From the NCBI GenBank assembly GCA_937921805.1, contig CAKZUS010000124.1:1-5288 (forward strand): a stretch of DNA of 5,288 nucleotides, read 5' to 3'. Below, piece by piece: positions 1 to 5,288 of this stretch (position 1 is the first letter of the stretch; every line of letters begins with the position of its first letter). Made by a program: the position numbers and the translations under genes. Source of the stretch: an uncultured Granulosicoccaceae bacterium. GTDB lineage: Bacteria; Pseudomonadota; Gammaproteobacteria; JABXHR01. The notes under the pieces were generated by a model that was not told where the DNA came from, made no database searches, and saw nothing but the letters and a program-made list of their open reading frames with translations.

Positions 1-696
1 GCGTTGCAGCATCCAGCGCATGACCATCCACGGTGCATCGGGGTTGTGGCAGCGCAGTTGATCTGTCAGCGATGGCGCTTGGGGGTGTTCGGCAATGCAT
101 TGCTGCACGCCTAATTCGCGGAGGCTGCGTTGCCATGAGGGCGTGAGGGTGCCGGGGTGGCGCCATTCGACGGCCATCGCCACTGTGCCTGACAGGGCTT
201 TGGAGGTAGCGCGCAGAAAGTCCAAGGTGCGCGGCACCAGTGCGGGATCAGTAGGCATGGGGGAGAACTGCCACAGCACGACCGCCAGCTTGTCGCCTAG
301 CCCCTGCGCGCACGGACGCAGTACTTGTTCTAGGGCATAGTCGGGGTCGAGAAAGCGCGGCGACTGGGGGTCGAGCACATCGCGCTCGCCTTTGACCAAG
401 AACCGAAAGCCTTCCGGCACGGCGCGCGCATAGTCTTGCCACCGTGCTAATGGCGGCGCGCGGTAAAAGCTACTGTCCACCCCCACAGCATTGAGCAGCG
501 GGTTGCGCGCGTACCACGACAAGGCCTGAGTGGTGTTGGAACCGCTAAGCTGCTTGGCCGAGGCGCTCGCGGGGTAGACCACGCCCGCCCATCCAGGAAA
601 GGTCCAGGACGAGGTGCCCAGACACAGCCCTGACGGCGGCGCTGGGGTCAGCTCAGCCGCTGGTGCCGGATCATCAAAAAAACCGAGCTGGCTCAT
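1..696 (-). CDS. DUF72 (YecE-like) family protein, C-terminus cut by window edge
   Basis: Reading leftward from an ATG at 696, the frame stays open for 232 codons to the window edge. The product matches the DUF72/YecE family, a TIM-barrel-like fold of unknown biochemical function. Visible family landmarks are GTSSW (27-31) followed by PGW (34-36) and VYP (40-42), the strand NAVGVDSSFYRAPP (69-82), FRFLVKG (97-103), and AVEWRHPG (175-182). Family members are commonly about 230-300 residues, so the missing part is probably a few dozen residues. A 25-residue Pro/Ala-rich leader precedes the domain and carries QLGFF at 3-7, which resembles a sliding-clamp-binding pentapeptide. The start is supported by GGAG three bases upstream and by an ATGA overlap with the stop of the upstream gene, which suggests translational coupling. 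Codons 5-7 contain a run of seven T, a slippage-prone tract. Family assignment is firm; the cellular role is unknown. Confidence 0.9.
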   Translation of the reverse strand, partial: MSQLGFFDDPAPAAELTPAPPSGLCLGTSSWTFPGWAGVVYPASASAKQLSGSNTTQALSWYARNPLLNAVGVDSSFYRAPPLARWQDYARAVPEGFRFLVKGERDVLDPQSPRFLDPDYALEQVLRPCAQGLGDKLAVVLWQFSPMPTDPALVPRTLDFLRATSKALSGTVAMAVEWRHPGTLTPSWQRSLRELGVQQCIAEHPQAPSLTDQLRCHNPDAPWMVMRWMLQR

Positions 697-1892
697 GCAC
701 TCCAGTCTAGGCGTACCGCGACTTGCCCGTGATCGGAACGGGTGTGAAGGTAGCGCCCCACGTCGCTGCTGCGTAGGTCGTCGAGCTCGGCATTGAGCAG
801 ATGGTCGTTATAGACTCGCAGCGTCCCGACTTTGCCGAGGGGCGCGCTGCCTTGGCCGTCTCGCGCCCACGATGGCACAAAGTGTCGCGACACCATAATG
901 TGGTCGAGCAGATCGTAGTAACCATCATAGACATGGGTGTAGTACACATCGCGGTGGCTGCGGCGGGTTTGCAGATCAAAGGCGCTGTGTAATTGATAAT
1001 CGACGGCGGCGTTTTGGGCGCGGCGGAAGTTCCCATTTTTACCGAATTTAGCGGGTAGGAATGCGCGGTCAAGGCCGCCGCTAGTTTGCGTGGTCACACT
1101 GCGAGGACCATCGTTGAGGTCGCCCATCAGGATCACTGGCACATCGGGATGATCGCGTAGCTCGCGCAGCACGTAGCCCCGCAACGCGGCCGCTTCGAGC
1201 GCGCGCAGGGTCAACGAGCGCGCCTGCCCGATGGCGGATTCGAGCAAATGTTCTTCCAGCGTCTCCACTGCGTCGCTGGCGATGCTGCGTTTACTCTTGA
1301 GATGGGCGACGAGTACGGTGATTTCGGCGGTTTCGCCTTTGGGCACTCCTTGCACCGAACGAAATTTTGCCGGTAGGCGTAGGCGCGCGCGCAAGACAGG
1401 GCGATTAAATTGTCGCAGCGGTGCATCGCCATCACTGAGGCCCAGCCGCCAAACCCGCCCGCTGTCTTCTTCAATGCTGCGCCCAAAATCCATTTCTTCG
1501 GGGAAATGCTCCAGCGTTTGCCACGACAACACTTCGCAGCCTCCCCCAACCATCAGCCCAACTCGGGGCAGCGCATAGATCCGCGCAGGTGCACCACGGT
1601 ACCGAGTGTCACGCCACTGGGCCTCGCCTGCCATCAGCAGCTTGGCCCCACGGAAAGGGCTGTGCTCGATGGCATCTTCGAGTGGCTCGGGGGCGAATAG
1701 CTCTTGAAAGCCTACAATCGGCGCGCCCATATTGGCGAGCTGATCGGCGATCCAATCGCGCTTTTGCGCGTATTGCTCTGGCCAATAGGCATTCTTGCCA
1801 CGAGAGTTGTAGAAAAAATGCGCCAGCGCGTCTGTGGACGCGGGGACGAGGTTGCGCAGGTTAAAACTGCCGAGGGTGATAGAAGCGCTCAT
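693..1892 (-). CDS. Endonuclease/exonuclease/phosphatase (EEP) superfamily protein
   Basis: A 399-residue protein with the full set of EEP (DNase I-like) metal-dependent phosphoesterase motifs. Numbered from the ATG at 1892 these are SFNLRNL (9-15, metal-site Asn), GFQE (61-64, metal-binding Glu), VAHLKSKR (195-202, catalytic-type His), GDLND (257-261, Asp and Asn), LLDHIMVS (328-335) and SDHGQV (386-391, terminal Asp-His pair). All expected catalytic positions are present, so it is probably an active hydrolase of phosphodiester or phosphomonoester bonds. The substrate (DNA, RNA, nucleotide or lipid headgroup) cannot be read from the sequence. I see no convincing signal peptide, so a cytoplasmic location is inferred. 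A GTG at 1898 would add two residues; neither start has a strong Shine-Dalgarno, and ATG is preferred. The gene lies 29 bp after the DUF192 gene, and its TGA overlaps the next gene's ATG. It is longer than a minimal ~250-residue EEP domain, mostly through insertions at roughly 80-190. Confidence 0.9.
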   Translation of the reverse strand: MSASITLGSFNLRNLVPASTDALAHFFYNSRGKNAYWPEQYAQKRDWIADQLANMGAPIVGFQELFAPEPLEDAIEHSPFRGAKLLMAGEAQWRDTRYRGAPARIYALPRVGLMVGGGCEVLSWQTLEHFPEEMDFGRSIEEDSGRVWRLGLSDGDAPLRQFNRPVLRARLRLPAKFRSVQGVPKGETAEITVLVAHLKSKRSIASDAVETLEEHLLESAIGQARSLTLRALEAAALRGYVLRELRDHPDVPVILMGDLNDGPRSVTTQTSGGLDRAFLPAKFGKNGNFRRAQNAAVDYQLHSAFDLQTRRSHRDVYYTHVYDGYYDLLDHIMVSRHFVPSWARDGQGSAPLGKVGTLRVYNDHLLNAELDDLRSSDVGRYLHTRSDHGQVAVRLDWSA

Positions 1893-1921
1893 CGCCACAG
1901 GATAGCAAGACCCGTATCACG

Positions 1922-2401
1922 CTACCAGAATGCAGGCAGTACCTCGCCGACTTGCCACGTCGCGGCATCGACCGCGACTTCGAGGACATAGGCCGCTTCG
2001 ACTGGCGGCTGTTCGATGGGACAGGGCATTGTGCAGGGCAGCGCGCGCCAGTGGTGTTGCACCGCGCCTTGGGCGCTCAGCCAGTAGATATCAATCGGGT
2101 AGTCCACGCCTCGCATCCAAAAGCCATAGACACCCGGCCGCTCGAAGACAAACAACATCCCCTCGCCCCGCTCAAGCGGTGCGCTGCCGCCCAGGCCAAG
2201 CTGGCGAGAGGCTGGCGTATCGGCGACGCGTAGCGCCCAGTCTTGCTCGCCATCAGACCACTGCAGAATCGGCAGCGCGGTGTTCGACTCAGCACGAATC
2301 GCTCCTCCCCACAGCACCAGTAGTACGGCGCAGAAGATACTGCACGCAATGCCCCGCGCTGTCGCCTTCGCGTACACCGCGGGACTGCCTATGCGGCCCA
2401 T
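1922..2401 (-). CDS. DUF192 family protein, predicted exported
   Basis: A 159-residue DUF192 protein of unknown function. The N-terminus looks like a Sec signal peptide: basic residues K12 and R16, a hydrophobic stretch from about 17 to 34, and a likely cleavage after IRA (35-37). The mature part shows the family pattern: RVADTPASRQLGLGG (58-72), GMLFVFERPG (81-90), FWMRGVDYPIDIYWL (94-108) and the YVLEV strand (138-142) near the end. The usual family segment is close to WM(K/R)N, and here the Asn is replaced by Gly (WMRG). Two cysteines, C123 and C127 in PCTMPC, could form a disulfide after export. The frame is open further upstream to 2515, but those codons lie inside hemB. The ATG at 2401 overlaps the hemB TAA as TAATG, which fits coupled translation without a good Shine-Dalgarno of its own. 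Cysteine C20 was considered as a lipobox, but no hydrophobic stretch precedes it. Confidence 0.88.
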   Translation of the reverse strand: MGRIGSPAVYAKATARGIACSIFCAVLLVLWGGAIRAESNTALPILQWSDGEQDWALRVADTPASRQLGLGGSAPLERGEGMLFVFERPGVYGFWMRGVDYPIDIYWLSAQGAVQHHWRALPCTMPCPIEQPPVEAAYVLEVAVDAATWQVGEVLPAFW

Positions 2402-3399
2402 TATTCGGCCAACCACTGGGCGATATCCTTGGCAAAGTAGGTCAGCACGGCATCTGCTCCTGCACGCTTGAAACACATCATCGTCTCCAGTACGACCGCC
2501 TTGCGCTCTAGCCAAGCGTGCTGGAAAGCGGCCTGCTGCATAGCGTATTCGCCGCTGACTTGGTAGGCCATAGTGGGTACGCCAAACTCGTCTTTGCAGC
2601 GTCTCACAATATCCAGATACGGCAGGCCGGGCTTAATCATCACCATATCGGCCCCTTCTTGCAGGTCCAGGGCAATTTCGTGCATCGCCTCATCGCCGTT
2701 GGCGGGGTCTACTTGGTAGCTGAATTTATTGCCTCCCCCCAGGTTGCTCGCTGAACACACGGCATCGCGAAACGGACCGTAGTAGTTCGAGGCGAATTTG
2801 GCCGCATAAGCAAGAATGGCAGTATTAGTATGCCCAGCGGCCTCTAGGCTGCGGCGAATCGCGCCAATGCGCCCGTCCATCATATCCGAGGGAGCCACTA
2901 CGTCAGCGCCCGCCTCGGCGTGGCTCAGCGCTTGACGCACGAGCACCTCGACGGTCTCGTCGTTGACGATATACCCCTGCTCGTTCATCAGCCCGTCTTG
3001 TCCGTGACTGGTGTAGGGGTCGAGCGCTACGTCGGTGATCACGCCCAGCTCTGGCACTGCGTCTTTTAGGGCGCGTACGCTACGCTGCACTAAGCCCTTG
3101 TCGTCGTAGGCCGCCTCCGCGGTGTCTGACTTTTCTTCGGCTCCCAGCGCCGGAAACAGGGCTATTGCAGGAATGCCCAGCTTCGCAGCCGCTTCGGCCT
3201 CGGGTAGCAGACGGTCGAGACTGCGGCGCATCACGCCTGGCATAGACGCCACAGGTTCTTCGCGATTGGCCCCATCGAGCACAAACAACGGATAGATCAG
3301 ATCGTGAGCGCTCACGCCCTGTTCGCGCACCAAGTCACGGCTAAAGGCCTGCGCGCGCAGACGACGCGGGCGGGTGGCGGGAAAAGCGCGAGCAATCAT
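2401..3399 (-). CDS. hemB: Delta-aminolevulinic acid dehydratase (porphobilinogen synthase)
   Basis: HemB (EC 4.2.1.24) condenses two 5-aminolevulinate molecules into porphobilinogen, the first pyrrole of heme and other tetrapyrroles, in the cytoplasm. From the ATG at 3399 the protein has 332 residues, typical for the family. The two Schiff-base lysines are K201 (AYAAKFAS) and K256 (MIKPG). Other landmarks are the segment DVALDPYTSHGQDG (123-136), APSDMMDGRIGAIR (169-182) and YQVSGEYAM (279-287). The 123-136 segment has Ala and Asp where zinc-dependent enzymes have cysteines, so this is the zinc-independent class, as in Pseudomonas. E241 probably matches the allosteric magnesium ligand of that class (inferred by alignment from memory). 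A TTG at 3426 would add nine residues; neither start has a good Shine-Dalgarno. ATG is preferred because it puts the start just before the conserved RAFPATRPRRLR segment. It is the first gene of the leftward cluster and overlaps the DUF192 start. Confidence 0.97.
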   Translation of the reverse strand: MIARAFPATRPRRLRAQAFSRDLVREQGVSAHDLIYPLFVLDGANREEPVASMPGVMRRSLDRLLPEAEAAAKLGIPAIALFPALGAEEKSDTAEAAYDDKGLVQRSVRALKDAVPELGVITDVALDPYTSHGQDGLMNEQGYIVNDETVEVLVRQALSHAEAGADVVAPSDMMDGRIGAIRRSLEAAGHTNTAILAYAAKFASNYYGPFRDAVCSASNLGGGNKFSYQVDPANGDEAMHEIALDLQEGADMVMIKPGLPYLDIVRRCKDEFGVPTMAYQVSGEYAMQQAAFQHAWLERKAVVLETMMCFKRAGADAVLTYFAKDIAQWLAE

Positions 3400-3433
3400 A
3401 GTCAGTAACCGGCTGAGGAAGGACAAGAATTAT

Positions 3434-3463
3434 GTGACAAAAACCCCTTCTTTGCCGGATAAT
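3434..3463 (+). promoter_or_regulatory. Predicted sigma70 promoter for typA
   Basis: GTGACA at 3434-3439 matches TTGACA in five of six positions, and GATAAT at 3458-3463 matches TATAAT in five of six, with an 18-base spacer. Transcription would start near 3470, giving typA an untranslated leader of about 190 nt. It faces away from hemB. On the opposite strand CATAAT (3434-3429) could be the -10 of a hemB promoter with a start near 3422, but no good -35 lies at the right distance; if real, the two promoters would physically overlap. Prediction by eye only. Confidence 0.45.
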
Positions 3464-3539
3464 CTCTTGGCGCCCTGGGTATGGCTTTTACGCTCTGCTG
3501 TGGGCCGTTTTTGTGGTGTTTGTGAGCCGCACAACGCAA

Positions 3540-3576
3540 GCTGAGGGGCAAAATGAGACGCTCTCCCCCCGCCAGC
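3540..3576 (+). promoter_or_regulatory. Possible hairpin in the typA leader
   Basis: GCTG (3540-3543) can pair with CAGC (3573-3576), then GGGG (3545-3548) with CCCC (3567-3570), separated by an unpaired A on one side and GC on the other. Inside the loop GAG (3555-3557) can pair with CTC (3561-3563). The left arm contains the GAGGGG Shine-Dalgarno-like sequence of the small upstream ORF at 3553, so folding would hide it. No run of T follows on either strand, so this is not an intrinsic terminator. Folding energy was not computed. Confidence 0.3.
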
Positions 3577-3633
3577 GACAAAAATCAATCAAAATACCCG
3601 GCTACCCAGCACCTTATGCTGATTCTCTCCTAA
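3553..3633 (+). CDS. Possible 26-codon upstream ORF in the typA leader
   Basis: ATG at 3553 is preceded by GAGGGG (3543-3548) four bases upstream, a better ribosome binding site than that of typA itself. It reads 26 codons, starting MRRSPPASDKNQ and ending LMLILS, to a TAA at 3631-3633. The product is short, polar at the start, and unlike anything I recognise. It lies in the same frame as typA, and its stop is 27 bases before the typA TTG. A role as a leader peptide affecting typA translation is possible, but nothing in the sequence proves it is translated. An alternative is that it is chance, since a 26-codon ORF is not statistically notable. Confidence 0.25.
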   Translation: MRRSPPASDKNQSKYPATQHLMLILS

Positions 3634-3660
3634 CGCCCCTTTGCCTACCCGAGCACGACT

Positions 3661-5288
3661 TTGACTACCGACGACATTCGCAAGCTTCGCAATATTGCCA
3701 TTATTGCCCACGTTGACCACGGCAAGACGACCCTTGTGGATCAGTTGCTACGCCAATCCGGAACCCTCGATGCGCGCAAAGCGCCGCAAGAGCGGATCAT
3801 GGACTCTAACGCGCTAGAGCAAGAGCGCGGAATCACCATCGTCTCCAAAAACACGGCCCTGCGCTGGAACGACTACCGCATCAATATCGTCGACACCCCC
3901 GGCCACGCCGACTTTGGTGGCGAGGTAGAGCGGGTGTTGTCTATGGTCGACAGCGTACTGCTGATTGTGGATGCCGTCGAAGGCCCGATGCCACAGACTC
4001 GTTTTGTCACGCAAAAAGCTTTTCAGATGGGCTTCAAGCCCATCGTAGTGGTCAACAAAGTTGACCGCGATGGCGCGCGCCCTGATTGGGTTATTGACCA
4101 AGTGTTCGACTTGTTTGACCGCCTCGGTGGTACCGACGAGCAACTCGACTTCCCGATTGTCTATGCCTCGGCGATCCAAGGCAAATCCGGTCTAGAAGCC
4201 GATGGTCTCGTTGATGACATGGATGCCTTGTTCAACACGATTATTGATCACGTCAGTCATCCAGATGTAGACCCTGATAGCGCATTTCAGATGCAGATCT
4301 CGACGCTGGACTACAACAGCTACCTTGGCGTGATTGGCATCGGCCGCATCAAACACGGCACGATCACCAACAACACCCCCATTCGCGTCATCGACATCGA
4401 CGGCAAGCAGCGCAACGGGCGTATTTTGCAGATTATGGGCTTCCACGGCCTAGAGCGTATTGAAGTGGATCAGGCCACAGCGGGTGACATTGTGGCTGTA
4501 ACGGGCATGGACGAGCTGTTTATCAGTGACACCTTGTGCGATCCCAACGAGGTCAGTGCTCTGCCACCGCTGCGTGTTGACGAGCCAACTATCAGCATGA
4601 TGTTCCAGGCGAACAGCTCGCCCTTCGCCGGTAAAGAAGGCAAGTACGTCACCGCGCGTAACATCTGGGACCGTCTCCAGCGCGAGCTGAAACACAATGT
4701 CGCGCTGCGCGTTGAGGCCACCGACGAGTCGGAGAAATTCCGCGTTTCGGGCCGTGGCGAGCTGCACCTTTCTGTTTTGCTAGAGACCATGCGCCGCGAA
4801 GGCTATGAGCTGGCGGTGGCCCGCCCCGAAGTCATCGTGCGCGAAGTCGAAGGCCGCCGCGAGGAGCCTTACGAGCAGCTAGTGGTCGATGTGGAAGAGC
4901 GCCACCAAGGCGCGATCATGGAAGCACTGGGCACCCGTCGTGGCGATCTCCAAGACATGCGCCCTGATGGGCAGGGACGCGTTCGCCTTGATTATGTGAT
5001 TCCGGCGCGGGGCTTGATTGGGTTTCGCACAGAATTTTTGACGATGACCTCTGGCAGTGGCCTCATGACTCACGTCTTTGAGCGCTATGGCGAGAGCGTG
5101 GCAGGACAGTTGGGCCAGCGTAGCAACGGCGCGCTGATCTCCAACGGCCAGGGCAAGGCACTGGCCTATGCCCTGTTCAACCTGCAAGAGCGCGGGCGCC
5201 TGCTCTTAGGCCACGCCGAAGAGGTCTATGAAGGTCAGGTCATCGGCCTGCATTCGCGCGCTAACGACCTGACGGTCAATCCGCTCAA
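3661..5288 (+). CDS. typA: Ribosome-associated GTPase TypA/BipA, C-terminus cut by window edge
   Basis: TypA (BipA) is an EF-G-like translational GTPase that binds the ribosome and supports 50S assembly and growth at low temperature or under stress. About 542 residues are present of a usual ~600-615. The G domain has all motifs: AHVDHGKTT (16-24, G1), RGITI (56-60, G2), DTPGH (78-82, G3, with the catalytic-type His82), NKVD (132-135, G4) and ASA (169-171, G5). The beta-barrel domain II follows at about 207-290. The EF-G-like domain III lies at about 308-385, including SGRGELHL (363-370). The domain V-like part is at about 402-480, with IPARGLIGFRTEF (447-459), and the TypA-specific C-terminal domain begins near 485. 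The start is TTG at 3661: the frame is closed by TAA at 3631 and has no ATG or GTG before the conserved KLRNIAII segment. GAG at 3651-3653 is a weak Shine-Dalgarno seven bases upstream. It is divergent from hemB. Confidence 0.97.
   Translation, partial: MTTDDIRKLRNIAIIAHVDHGKTTLVDQLLRQSGTLDARKAPQERIMDSNALEQERGITIVSKNTALRWNDYRINIVDTPGHADFGGEVERVLSMVDSVLLIVDAVEGPMPQTRFVTQKAFQMGFKPIVVVNKVDRDGARPDWVIDQVFDLFDRLGGTDEQLDFPIVYASAIQGKSGLEADGLVDDMDALFNTIIDHVSHPDVDPDSAFQMQISTLDYNSYLGVIGIGRIKHGTITNNTPIRVIDIDGKQRNGRILQIMGFHGLERIEVDQATAGDIVAVTGMDELFISDTLCDPNEVSALPPLRVDEPTISMMFQANSSPFAGKEGKYVTARNIWDRLQRELKHNVALRVEATDESEKFRVSGRGELHLSVLLETMRREGYELAVARPEVIVREVEGRREEPYEQLVVDVEERHQGAIMEALGTRRGDLQDMRPDGQGRVRLDYVIPARGLIGFRTEFLTMTSGSGLMTHVFERYGESVAGQLGQRSNGALISNGQGKALAYALFNLQERGRLLLGHAEEVYEGQVIGLHSRANDLTVNPL

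Noticed and set aside
1893..1921. Possible terminator or promoter between the DUF192 and EEP genes
   Set aside because: The 29 bases hold no stem followed by T residues and no paired -35/-10 boxes.
1930..2511. A 193-codon plus-strand ORF opposite the DUF192 gene and the end of hemB
   Set aside because: It is Arg/Ala/Ser-rich with no recognisable domain, and the opposite strand carries two clear protein families over the same bases. It is a frame shadow of GC-rich coding DNA.
2402..2515. Longer DUF192 start inside hemB (38 extra residues)
   Set aside because: The added residues are out-of-frame hemB sequence and would bury the signal peptide; the ATG at 2401 gives a clean exported protein and a TAATG junction.
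3481..3525. A 14-codon ORF (MAFTLCCGPFLWCL) in the typA leader
   Set aside because: The ATG lies only about 11 bases after the predicted transcription start with no usable Shine-Dalgarno, so translation is unlikely. The three cysteines and hydrophobic make-up are probably chance.
3520..3534. Short inverted repeat TTGTG-AGCCG-CACAA in the typA leader
   Set aside because: Five-base arms with no extension, no T-run and no match to an operator I recognise; expected by chance in this length.
3513..3716. A 67-codon GTG-start plus-strand ORF running into typA
   Set aside because: It overlaps the typA start in another frame, has no domain, and its apparent coding part is out-of-frame typA sequence.
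3814..5187. Several minus-strand ORFs of 84-121 codons opposite typA
   Set aside because: All lie antisense to the strongly conserved typA frame, have no family features, and reflect codon-position bias.

Overview
The window looks like ordinary chromosome from a moderately high-GC proteobacterium, most likely a gammaproteobacterium. GC is roughly 58-60% by eye. The HemB is of the cysteine-free type seen in Pseudomonas, and the TypA N-terminus is close to that of gammaproteobacteria. I cannot name a genus. No tRNA, rRNA, CRISPR array, insertion sequence, phage gene or attachment site is visible.

Layout: positions 1-3399 hold four genes on the minus strand, packed end to end. In transcription order (right to left) they are hemB (porphobilinogen synthase, 3399-2401), a secreted DUF192 protein (2401-1922), an endonuclease/exonuclease/phosphatase-family protein (1892-693) and a DUF72/YecE-family protein (696 to beyond the left edge). 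The hemB stop overlaps the DUF192 start by one base (TAATG), and the phosphatase-family stop overlaps the DUF72 start by four bases (ATGA). The only gap between genes is about 29 bp and holds no terminator, so one operon led by hemB is likely. Only hemB has a firmly known job (second common step of tetrapyrrole synthesis). The other three belong to recognised families without a clear link to heme.

Positions 3400-3660 are a divergent intergenic region. It holds a good sigma70-like promoter for the rightward gene, a leader of about 190 nt with a possible hairpin, and a 26-codon upstream ORF with a better ribosome binding site than the main gene. The rightward gene, from a TTG start at 3661 to beyond the right edge, is typA/bipA, a ribosome-associated translational GTPase. 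About 542 of an expected ~600-615 residues are present.

I see no new multi-gene system. The items most worth a second look are the typA leader (uORF plus hairpin plus weak TTG start) and the sliding-clamp-like QLGFF peptide at the N-terminus of the DUF72 protein.
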